From positions 992,001 through 1,056,000 of the forward strand of contig NC_013799.1 of the NCBI RefSeq assembly GCF_000010785.1: a DNA stretch of 64,000 nucleotides. The letters are read 5' to 3'. A program made the translations under genes and the position numbers. Source of the stretch: Hydrogenobacter thermophilus TK-6 (GTDB lineage: Bacteria; Aquificota; Aquificia; Aquificales; Aquificaceae). Positions 41,339 to 49,546 of this stretch are shown here, piece after piece (the stretch's first letter is position 1; each line of letters begins with the position of its first letter). The notes beneath the pieces are model-generated. The model was not told the origin of the DNA. It did not search any database and saw nothing but the letters and a program-made list of their open reading frames with translations.

Positions 41339-41593
41339 TCACTCCCCTGCTGTGGGAAAGGTTATAACCAGTTCGTCATCCTCACTGACAGGTTCCTCTA
41401 AATTTTGAATTACTCTTCCGTTCAGTATGAAAAGTATACCTTCCCATATCCCGTCTCCGCTGTAGAGTGGATTACCAATACCTTTACGCTTTGCAACTTC
41501 ATTCAGAACTTCTCTAACAGAAGTTACCTCACCGATCTTTACAATCTGCTCTCCGGCTATATACCCTAAGTAACCCAACAGCCTTACCATCAT
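41339..41593 (-). CDS. MoaD/ThiS-like protein without terminal Gly-Gly
   Basis: An 84-residue beta-grasp protein of the MoaD type (VRLLGYLGYIAGEQIV, ILFILNGRVIQNLEEPVSEDDELVI). MoaD-like genes often precede AOR genes and are taken to donate sulfur to the pterin. Here the chain ends FPTAGE rather than AGG, so the diglycine that is adenylated and thiolated is missing its last residue. It is the first gene of the operon, just after a sigma-54-like promoter. Confidence 0.78.
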   Translation of the reverse strand: MMVRLLGYLGYIAGEQIVKIGEVTSVREVLNEVAKRKGIGNPLYSGDGIWEGILFILNGRVIQNLEEPVSEDDELVITFPTAGE

Positions 41594-41608
41594 AGCAATT
41601 TATAATTA

Positions 41609-41624
41609 CGCAATTTTTATGCCT
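41609..41624 (-). promoter_or_regulatory. Sigma-54-like promoter of the moaD-AOR-nifV operon
   Basis: Minus strand AGGCATA, 4 bases, TTGCG. GG and GC are at the correct distance; the first and last bases deviate. It lies 15 bases before the MoaD-like ATG and faces the nifA promoter across two TGT-N10-ACA sites. Confidence 0.65.
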
Positions 41625-41643
41625 AATCTTTTGATACTCAATT

Positions 41644-41659
41644 TGTAATCTTTGTGACA
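41644..41659. promoter_or_regulatory. NifA-type upstream site 1
   Basis: TGTAATCTTTGTGACA, TGT-N10-ACA, between the divergent moaD-AOR and nifA promoters. It is 21 bases (two turns) from the second site. Confidence 0.6.
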
Positions 41660-41664
41660 AAAAT

Positions 41665-41680
41665 TGTAATTATTCTTACA
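41665..41680. promoter_or_regulatory. NifA-type upstream site 2
   Basis: TGTAATTATTCTTACA, TGT-N10-ACA, with flanking TT and AA that extend the dyad. It lies 19 bases before the nifA -24 element and suggests autoregulation. Confidence 0.65.
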
Positions 41681-41699
41681 AAAGCGGAGGGACCCTTAT

Positions 41700-41715
41700 A
41701 GGCACAAAAGTTGCA
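41700..41715 (+). promoter_or_regulatory. Sigma-54 promoter of nifA
   Basis: AGGCACA, 4 bases, TTGCA. The -24 GG and -12 GC are correct. The nifA ATG is at 41756, without a good ribosome site. Confidence 0.78.
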
Positions 41716-41755
41716 TATATTATTACTGTAATGAATACAAGCGAAGGTTATTACA

Positions 41756-43321
41756 ATGAGTACAGATGAAACCCTAAAAAAATTTATGAGGACCGAAATC
41801 AATCTTCTTTACAACTTATCTAAAAGATTCGTTAGAGTAGAGACACATCCCGAACAGCTTATACTTGATGTGGTGCGTATGCTAAGCGACATAGAAGGTA
41901 TAGAAAGAATAGCTTTCTATGTTGCCGAAAGTGACCAATCAAAGATATCCTTGGTCTCCAGCGTAGGCGTAGAGGAAAAAAGCATAAGACTTAGCAAAAG
42001 GGAAGGTGTGGTGGGTTTTATCTTCAAACAAGGATATCCGGTTGTAATCAAAAACTTAGCTGAAGAACCATTGTTTCTTAACAAAATTAAAAGAGCGGAT
42101 TTAAGTGATGTGAACTTTATAGGTGTTCCTATAAAATACGAGGATAGAGCTGTAGGAGTTATAACTGTAGATGTGAATAAAGGTTTTGTTGCCACAGCGA
42201 ATCTAGTTGACCTTTTGGTTATGGTATCAAACCTTATTGGAAGTTATATATACACCTACATAAGGCTAAAAGAAAGGGAGGATGTTTTCAAAGAGGAGAT
42301 AGCCGCCCTTAGAAGCGAATTGATGAAAAAATTCAAACTTGAAGGGTTTGTGGGCGTAAGTAAAGCCTATTACAGCATCATAAAGCAAGTTTTGAAGATA
42401 GCGGAGCTTGATGTAACTGTGATGATAAGGGGAGAATCCGGAACTGGGAAAACTACTTTAGCAAAGGTCATACACTACCTTTCACCTAGAAAAAACAAAC
42501 CATTTATAGAAATTAATTGTTCAGCGATACCTACTGAACTTCTTGAAGCGGAGCTTTTTGGTTACGAAAAGGGAGCTTTTACTGGTGCTTACACCACCAA
42601 AATGGGTAAAGTGGAGATAGCAAATGGTGGGACGCTCTTCTTTGATGAGATAGGAGATCTAAATTTGACGCTTCAGGCAAAGCTTTTAAGATTTATGCAG
42701 ACAAAGGAGTTTGAAAGGTTAGGAAGTAACAGGACTATCAAGTCTGATGTAAGAATAATAGTCGCTACTAACAAAAACCTTGAGGATATGGTAACTAATG
42801 GTGAGTTTAGAGAAGACCTTTACTACAGAATAGCCGTCTACCCCATATACATACCTCCCTTGAGAGAAAGGAAAGAGGACATTCCCATGCTGGTTGAATA
42901 CTGCATAAAACAGATAGGCAGTATGATGGGAAAGAAGTTAAGAATAAATAAGGATGCCTTAGGAATACTGACTTCTTGCGATTTTCCTGGAAATGTAAGA
43001 GAACTTATCAGCTGTCTTACAAGAGCTGCTATATCCTCAAGTACGGGTATTATACAGCCTGATGACATATCCTGCATAGGCTCAGGCGTATGCTTTTCCC
43101 ATCTGATAAAGTATAGTTATGCTGACAAAGATAATCATGTAGTAGAGGAAAAAACGAAGCATGAAGAGAAAGAGATTCCAAAAGACGAAAAGACCAAAAT
43201 AATAGAGGTCCTTGAAAGAGTTGGATATGTTCAGGCAAAAGCTGCAAGACTGCTCGGTATGACTGTAAGACAGCTCAATTACAGGATAAAGAAATACGGC
43301 ATAGAAATAAAGAAAATATAA
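41756..43321 (+). CDS. nifA: NifA, sigma-54 activator with oxygen-sensing cysteines
   Basis: A 521-residue enhancer-binding protein. The N-terminal GAF domain is at about 20-170; the AAA+ domain carries Walker A GESGTGKT, the sigma-54 loop GAFTGA, Walker B GGTLFFDEIG and PLRERKEDIP; a Fis-type HTH closes the protein (AKAARLLGMTVRQLNYRIKK). At the AAA+/linker boundary are Cys408, Cys420, Cys440 and Cys446, spaced C-x11-C-x19-C-x5-C, almost the x11-x19-x4 motif of oxygen-sensitive NifA. It probably activates all sigma-54 promoters in this window. Its own promoter suggests autoactivation. Confidence 0.93.
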   Translation: MSTDETLKKFMRTEINLLYNLSKRFVRVETHPEQLILDVVRMLSDIEGIERIAFYVAESDQSKISLVSSVGVEEKSIRLSKREGVVGFIFKQGYPVVIKNLAEEPLFLNKIKRADLSDVNFIGVPIKYEDRAVGVITVDVNKGFVATANLVDLLVMVSNLIGSYIYTYIRLKEREDVFKEEIAALRSELMKKFKLEGFVGVSKAYYSIIKQVLKIAELDVTVMIRGESGTGKTTLAKVIHYLSPRKNKPFIEINCSAIPTELLEAELFGYEKGAFTGAYTTKMGKVEIANGGTLFFDEIGDLNLTLQAKLLRFMQTKEFERLGSNRTIKSDVRIIVATNKNLEDMVTNGEFREDLYYRIAVYPIYIPPLRERKEDIPMLVEYCIKQIGSMMGKKLRINKDALGILTSCDFPGNVRELISCLTRAAISSSTGIIQPDDISCIGSGVCFSHLIKYSYADKDNHVVEEKTKHEEKEIPKDEKTKIIEVLERVGYVQAKAARLLGMTVRQLNYRIKKYGIEIKKI

Positions 43322-43344
43322 CACAGCAAAATCTGCTATCTTTG

Positions 43345-43360
43345 TTACAAAGCTTTGTAA
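43345..43360. repeat. 16-base palindrome upstream of nifH
   Basis: TTACAAAGCTTTGTAA is a perfect palindrome 79 bases upstream of the nifH -24 element. It contains ACA-N6-TGT, the reverse of the NifA site order, so it may be a different operator. Confidence 0.6.
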
Positions 43361-43380
43361 GGTTTGAATCAAAGATTACA
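43356..43380. promoter_or_regulatory. Long inverted repeat upstream of nifH, possible variant NifA site
   Basis: TGTAA and TTACA at the ends of a 25-base imperfect inverted repeat (inner arms TTTGA and TCAAA). The TGT and ACA are 19 bases apart, about one helical turn more than a standard NifA site. It sits 58 bases before the -24 element. Standard TGT-N10-ACA is not seen here. Confidence 0.4.
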
Positions 43381-43438
43381 AAACCAAAAAAGAAAGTAAA
43401 GCCTTGATGGATCTGCATTTTATTGAAAGTCCCTTCTT

Positions 43439-43454
43439 TGGCACGGTTTTTGCA
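43439..43454 (+). promoter_or_regulatory. Sigma-54 promoter of nifHDK
   Basis: TGGCACG, 4 bases, TTGCA: a perfect -24/-12 element, 37 bases before the nifH ATG, which has a GGAGG site at 43480. Confidence 0.92.
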
Positions 43455-43467
43455 GAAAATAGGTTAG

Positions 43468-44331
<864 letters not shown>

Positions 44332-44342
44332 GGAGGTTTATC

Positions 44343-45786
44343 ATGGGTATAGTTGTAGACAAGGAGACAGCCTTAAAGTTAGTGGAAGAGATACTCAGTC
44401 ATTATCCAGCAAAGGCAAGGAAAGATAGAGCAAAACACATTGCTGTGGCTGATCCCGGAGAGGAAGGGTGTGTTCCTAAGTCCAACGTAAAGACAAGACC
44501 TGGGGTGATGACTATAAGAGGATGCGCTTATGCAGGCTCCAAGGGTGTTGTTTGGGGTCCTGTGAAGGACATGATACACATATCCCACGGTCCCGTTGGC
44601 TGCGGATATTACTCAAGAGCTGGAAGGAGAAACTACTACATAGGAACCACGGGAGTTGATACCTTTGTAACTCCCCACTTTACTACTGACTTTCAGGAGA
44701 GAGATATAGTCTTTGGCGGTGACAAAAAACTTGAGAAAGCTATATACGAGCTAAATCAGCTCTTCCCTCTAAACAAGGGCATAACGATACAATCCGAATG
44801 TCCCATAGGTTTGATAGGGGATGACATTGAGGCAGTTGCAAGAAAGACATCGAAGGAGATAGGTAAGGTAGTTGTACCAGTGAGATGTGAAGGCTTCAGA
44901 GGGGTTTCTCAGTCTCTTGGTCACCACATAGCTAATGACTCTATGAGAGACTGGATTTACGAAAAGGGTGTAAAAGGGAAGGATATAGAACCAAGTCCAT
45001 ACGATGTCGCCATATGGGGAGATTATAACATAGGTGGCGATGCGTGGGCTTCAAGGAAAATCTTAGAAGCTATGGGACTTAGGGTTGTTACTCAGTGGTC
45101 GGGGGATGGAACGCTTAGCGAGGTGGCAAATGCCGTGAGAGCTAAGTACATACTGGTTCACTGCTACAGGTCTTCTAATTACTTGGCAAGATACTTTGAA
45201 GAAAAGTTTGGTATTCCTTGGATAGAATATAACTTCTTCGGACCCACACATTGCATCTATGAGAAAGATAGCCAAGCTCTTTGATGAGAGAGTGCAGGAA
45301 AGGACAGAAGAGCTCATAGAGAAAGTTTACAAACCGAGACTGGACAAAGTTATAGAAAAGTACAGGCCGAGGCTTGAGGGCAAAACGGTGCTTCTTTATG
45401 TAGGCGGTTTAAGACCGAGGCATATAATTACCGCCTTTGAGGACCTGGGCATGAACGTGGTAGCTACAGGATACGAGTTTGCCCACCAAGATGACTATCA
45501 GAGGACACTTCACTACATAGACAGAAACACTACCATAATAGTAGACGATGCTACCGCTTACGAGATAGAAGAGCTTACCAGAAAGCTAAGACCCGATCTG
45601 GTAGCCTCGGGTATAAAGGAAAAGTATCAAGCACAGAAGATGGGTGTACCCTTCAGGCAGATGCACAGTTGGGATTACAGCGGACCATATCATGGCATAG
45701 AGGGTTTTGAAATATTCGCAAGGGATGTGGATATGGCGATAAATGGTAACGTGTGGAAGTTTTTAAAGGCTCCTTGGGAACAGTAA
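44343..45786 (+). pseudogene. nifD: nifD, MoFe protein alpha chain, interrupted by a 2-base frameshift
   Basis: NifD holds half the P-cluster and FeMo-co. The first frame (313 codons, to 45284) has the P-cluster cysteines in [15 protein letters not shown] and [11 protein letters not shown] and the FeMo-co Cys in [12 protein letters not shown]. After EYNFFGPT the frame goes wrong. From 45247 the +1 frame gives [14 protein letters not shown], continuing to the FeMo-co His in [14 protein letters not shown] and the end at 45786. Adding one AC to the ACACA run at 45246-45250 restores [12 protein letters not shown], as in other NifD proteins. Without repair, no FeMo-co binding MoFe protein is possible. 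The second part has no ribosome site of its own. Confidence 0.93.
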
Positions 45787-45802
45787 AAAGGAGGTAAAAG
45801 CT

Positions 45803-46555
45803 ATGGGTATACATCATGAGCTGAACATAAAGGATCATCTTGAGTGCTTCAGGAATGATGAATTTAAGGAAATGATACAGAATAAAAGGAAAAACTTCGA
45901 GAACTGGGTAGGTGAAGAGAAGGTCAGAGAGGTAGCAGAATGGACAAAAAGCTGGGAATATAGGGAGCTGAACTTCAAGAGGGAAGCTATATCTATAAAT
46001 CCCGCTAAGGCATGTCAGCCTCTTGGGGCACTCCTCTGTGCCCTTGGCTTTGAAAAAACCTTGCCCTTTTCTCATGGTTCACAGGGATGTGTGGCATACT
46101 TCAGGACACATATGGCGAGACACTTTAAGGAACCCATACCTATGGTATCCACATCTATGACGGAGGATGCTGCTGTGTTTGGAGGTCAGAACAACCTGCA
46201 TGAAGGACTTCAGAATGCCATAGCCCTGTACAAACCAAAGATGATAGCAGTAAACACAACCTGTATGGCTGAGGTGATAGGGGATGATCTAAACAGCTTT
46301 ATAAATAATGCAAAAGAGAAAGGGTTAATACCTGTGGACTTTCCTATACCTTTTGCCCATACACCTTCCTTCGTTGGTTCTCATATTACCGGGTATGACA
46401 ACCAGATGAAGGGCATTCTTCAGTACATGACTGAGTACTTTGAGAAGTATGGCGTAGACAATGTAGATAAGTATGACCCAGATGAGGGTGAGTTTTACGA
46501 GCAAGGCGGGCTTTTAACATGGCTTAAACAGAACAGTTCAAAAGGAGGTGAGTAA
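45803..46555 (+). CDS. nifK: NifK N-terminal half (MoFe protein beta chain, split gene)
   Basis: First 250 residues of the beta chain: the P-cluster cysteines are in [22 protein letters not shown] and [12 protein letters not shown], followed by [15 protein letters not shown]. Standard NifK then runs straight into its second domain. Here there is instead a ~30-residue acidic tail ([12 protein letters not shown] and on) ending KGGE-stop. The frame of the second half starts 1 base later. AGGAGG before the ATG at 45803 is normal. The pair is either a true gene fission or a frameshift in a linker. Confidence 0.88.
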   Translation: MGIHHELNIKDHLECFRNDEFKEMIQNKRKNFENWVGEEKVREVAEWTKSWEYRELNFKREAISINPAKACQPLGALLCALGFEKTLPFSHGSQGCVAYFRTHMARHFKEPIPMVSTSMTEDAAVFGGQNNLHEGLQNAIALYKPKMIAVNTTCMAEVIGDDLNSFINNAKEKGLIPVDFPIPFAHTPSFVGSHITGYDNQMKGILQYMTEYFEKYGVDNVDKYDPDEGEFYEQGGLLTWLKQNSSKGGE

Positions 46556-46556
46556 A

Positions 46557-47444
46557 ATGGGTGTCTTGAACTTTATATTGGGTTTTCATACATACCTGGA
46601 TGACTATAAAGAAGTCAAAAGGATAGTGAGCGAGTTTGGAGAAGACTGCATTATTCTCTCCGACCCATCAGAAAATCTTGACTCTGGGCTAAAAGGAGAA
46701 TACAACCTTTACAACGGTGGTACTTCACTAAAGGATATATACAAAGCCAAATTGTCCCTTGCTACTATTGCCTTCCAAAAGTATTCTACAGAAAAAACGA
46801 GAGAGTATATAGAAAAGGTTTGGAAACACCCCACCTATGTAGTTAGACCTTACGGAGTACAAGGAACGGACGAGTTTTTACAGCTTATCTCAAACCTAAC
46901 AGAGAAACCTATACCAGAAAGTCTAATTAAAGAAAGACAAAAGCTCCTTGATGCCATGGCAGACTCTTACTACTGGATACACGGTAAAAGGTTCGCTCTA
47001 TGGGGAGATCCGGACTTTGTTTACGGAATAACATCCTTCTTGCTAGAGCTTGGAGCGGAACCAGCTCACATTCTCTGCACCAACGGAAACGAAGAATGGG
47101 CAGAAGAGATAAAAGAATTATGTTCTAAGTTTGACAACGGAAAGTATGCTCAGATTTTTCCCGGTAAAGACCTTTGGCATATGAGAAGCCTTCTCTTTAC
47201 TGAACCAGTGGACTACATGATAGGCACCTCTTATGGAAAGTTTCTTTGGAGAGATACAGGAACACCTCTCATAAGGATAGGATATCCAATATTTGACCGA
47301 CACCATCTTCACAGGTATGGAATACTCTTTTACAGAGGAGCCTTAAACTTATTAGTGTGGATAGTTAACACCATCTTAGATGAGATAGATAGAAAAACCA
47401 TACATATAGCAGAAACTGACTATAGCTTTGATCTTATAAGGTGA
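46557..47444 (+). CDS. nifK: NifK C-terminal half (split gene)
   Basis: A 295-residue second part of the beta chain: FILGFHTYLDDYKEVKR, ALWGDPDFVYGITSFLLELG, HILCTNGNEEW, IGTSYGKFLWRD and IGYPIFDRHHLHRYG. It begins precisely at the NifK domain boundary (usual GKINIIPGF). An ideal ribosome site AGGAGGTGAG lies 6 bases before the ATG, overlapping the end of the first half (TAA-A-ATG). That arrangement is like the other gene junctions here and suggests independent translation. Confidence 0.87.
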   Translation: MGVLNFILGFHTYLDDYKEVKRIVSEFGEDCIILSDPSENLDSGLKGEYNLYNGGTSLKDIYKAKLSLATIAFQKYSTEKTREYIEKVWKHPTYVVRPYGVQGTDEFLQLISNLTEKPIPESLIKERQKLLDAMADSYYWIHGKRFALWGDPDFVYGITSFLLELGAEPAHILCTNGNEEWAEEIKELCSKFDNGKYAQIFPGKDLWHMRSLLFTEPVDYMIGTSYGKFLWRDTGTPLIRIGYPIFDRHHLHRYGILFYRGALNLLVWIVNTILDEIDRKTIHIAETDYSFDLIR

Positions 47445-47448
47445 TGTC

Positions 47449-48026
47449 ATGGATGCCTTGGAGAAGCTAAGAAGGTATCTACCTGCAGGTTATGTAGAGG
47501 AACGCAAGTATAGTGCAAAAGAAAATATACTACCAAGTAAGTTTTGCGGGGAGGGCCTTTGCATAATCTCTAATGGAGTTGCGGAACTTTGCATAAAAAG
47601 TAAAGTTTCTAAGAGAACCCTTGATATTATGCTTCCGGGCGATATCTTTGGCTTTATGTCTGATATCAGCCTTATGAAAAATTTTACAGTCATTGCTCTC
47701 ACAAGCGTTAGCTTGTTTTATGTTAATATGGACAACTTAAAAGGCTCGGAAACGAAAATCCTATCCTCGTTCTTGACATCTTTTCTTTAGCTCTATCAAA
47801 ACAGGCTTACCTATATGAGGTTTTGGCAACTTTACGTAAACCCAAAGCTAAAGACAGGATAAGGAGTTTTCTGAGTTTGTTAGCGAAGATTGTCGAAGAG
47901 AAGAAAACAAATCTCATAATAAAGAGGAAACAAATAGCAGGTATAACGGGGCTTAGCTACGAGAATGTAGTAAGGACAATGAGTAGGATACAAAAACAAG
48001 AAAGCAGGAGGGTCAGGCTATGGTAG
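47449..48026 (+). pseudogene. Crp/Fnr-family regulator, frameshifted
   Basis: The first frame (47449-47790) is a cyclic-nucleotide-type sensor domain (SNGVAELCIKSK, LPGDIFGFMSDIS) without the cAMP-binding arginine motif or Fnr cysteines at its start. It stops at 47788. The frame shifted by one base continues as LALSKQAYLYEVLATLRKPKAKDRI and an HTH (KQIAGITGLSYENVVRTMSRI), ending at 48026 without the usual wing. One T added to the TTTT run 47781-47784 joins them. It lies inside the nif operon; the target is unknown. The last 7 bases overlap the DUF269 gene. Confidence 0.8.
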
Positions 48027-48478
48027 TTGATGAAAGGACAGCAGAAGAGTTTATGAAGGAAGTGGTAAATCAAGTAAGAGCTTACGACACATACGGCACT
48101 TGGGAAAAAAGGGGCGACGAGGACCTGCTCAAGGAGTTCTTGAAGGGGGAAACGAACAAGCCTGCATCTTTTAACTTCGGCGGGCACTGTGCAGTTGACC
48201 CAAAGGCGATGCTAAAGATATATGCCTACTTCAAGGCTTTAGGGGTTGTTATAGAAAGACGTTCTAACATCCTGACCTCTACGGTCATAAACATGGACGA
48301 TGAGGGAAACGGCAATGTTATAGTCTACTCGGGAAGGCTTGTCCTTGTAAATAAGACCATAAGAGATGCAAATAGGTTTGGCTTTAAGTCCCTTGAGGAT
48401 ATGGCAAAGCAGGGGTTGAAGATGATAGAAAAGGCTACGCAGCTGCTTGAAAAGTACGAAGAGGTAGCAAGGCTATGA
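48020..48478 (+). CDS. NifX-associated protein (DUF269)
   Basis: A 152-residue DUF269 protein: LVNQVRAYD-type start (EVVNQVRAYDTYGTWEKR), the acidic middle, and GRLVLVNKTIRDANRFGFKS with LEDMAKQGLKMIEKA. DUF269 proteins accompany nifX/nifN in many diazotrophs and are thought to help move FeMo-co precursors. It overlaps the DegT-like gene by 4 bases. An AGGAGGGTCAGGCT site precedes its ATG. Confidence 0.88.
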   Translation: MVVDERTAEEFMKEVVNQVRAYDTYGTWEKRGDEDLLKEFLKGETNKPASFNFGGHCAVDPKAMLKIYAYFKALGVVIERRSNILTSTVINMDDEGNGNVIVYSGRLVLVNKTIRDANRFGFKSLEDMAKQGLKMIEKATQLLEKYEEVARL

Positions 48479-49536
48479 TGATCCCTTTTAAACCTTATGG
48501 ATATTCTAAGGAAGAGATGGCATCCGCTGTGGAGGCTATGAGCCATCCATACTTCTTTTCTGGACTTATAAGGCGTGAGCTTGAGGACTTTTTCTGTCAA
48601 AAAACTGGTAGAAGATACGCTTTAGCGGTAAAAGAGTTTATAACGCCCTTGCTAGAAGTGCTTGACTATATAGGGATAGGTAAGGGTTCAAAGGTCGTGC
48701 TTTCTCCTCTTTCTTACTTTAAACATTTCTCACCATACCTCAGGATTGCTGGATATGAACCTACTTACGCTGATGTAGAAAGATGGTTTCTCAATTTGGA
48801 TGTAAAAAGGATGCCACAAGTACTGACTGAGGATATGAAGGTTCTTATCGTAAACAACTCTTTGGGCATTCCGGCCGATTGGGATGCAATAATGAAGCTT
48901 ATAAAAGATAGAATCTTAATAGAGGATTCAAGGGAAACCATTTTCACAGAGTACAAGGGGAAACCAGCAGGCTCCTTTGGATACATATCTTTACTCGGCT
49001 TTTCTGATAGCTCAATAATAACCGGACATGGAGGAATTATCCTGACTGATGATAAACTTCTTTACCACAGGTTAAGAGAAAATGTGGAGCTTATGGACGA
49101 TATAACATCTGCGTTAATCTTATCGCAGACTAAACACTTAGATGAAAAATTAAAAATAAGGAGCGAATTAGCAGGTTTGTATTCTCAACTCCTCATAAAT
49201 ATAGAAGGTCTTAAGCCACAGTTCCATCCCAAGTATGTCTCAAAAATGTGTTGGTCCTACTTTTGTATCCATCTTGGGAAAAGATATGCTGACAATGCAA
49301 GAGAGTTAATAAGAGAACTTCTCGCTGACGATGGAATAGAGGTTAGAGAGTATCCCATATCTCAGGACATAATAGAAGGTAGAAAAATTTCTTATCTCCA
49401 CATAGCTCACGAAGTTGGAACGCGTGCTCTCCTTCTGCCTATTCATGAAGATATTACGGACGAAGATGTTTACTTTGTGTGTGAGAGATTAAAGGAGCAT
49501 GTCGTACAAGTTGGTGCCGGTAGTATAGACCATTAG
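48475..49536 (+). CDS. DegT/DnrJ-type aminotransferase-fold protein without the PLP lysine
   Basis: A 353-residue protein with the fold I layout of sugar aminotransferases: IPFKPYGYSKEEM, GSKVVLSPLSYF, IPADWDAIMKLIKDRILIEDS and YKGKPAGSFGYIS. The usual Schiff-base segment (SF..TK..TTGEGG) reads FSDSSIITGHGGII, so the lysine is Ser and the Glu is His. Transamination is therefore unlikely. It lies between DUF269 and nifE in the nif operon, so it may bind a cofactor or act as a scaffold in FeMo-co work; this is inference. Confidence 0.8.
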   Translation: MMIPFKPYGYSKEEMASAVEAMSHPYFFSGLIRRELEDFFCQKTGRRYALAVKEFITPLLEVLDYIGIGKGSKVVLSPLSYFKHFSPYLRIAGYEPTYADVERWFLNLDVKRMPQVLTEDMKVLIVNNSLGIPADWDAIMKLIKDRILIEDSRETIFTEYKGKPAGSFGYISLLGFSDSSIITGHGGIILTDDKLLYHRLRENVELMDDITSALILSQTKHLDEKLKIRSELAGLYSQLLINIEGLKPQFHPKYVSKMCWSYFCIHLGKRYADNARELIRELLADDGIEVREYPISQDIIEGRKISYLHIAHEVGTRALLLPIHEDITDEDVYFVCERLKEHVVQVGAGSIDH

Positions 49537-49546
49537 GAGGTAAAAC

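Noticed and set aside
41640-41690. A small CRISPR-like or tandem repeat between moaD and nifA
   Set aside because: The repeated TTGTAA/TTACA pieces are explained by two NifA sites two turns apart; no spacers or regular units.
43322-43360. A terminator after nifA
   Set aside because: The palindrome has no T run and is better read as an operator before nifH.
45259-45786. A separate small gene for the nifD C-terminal part
   Set aside because: The ATG at 45259 has no ribosome site, and adding an AC unit restores a normal NifD sequence across the join.
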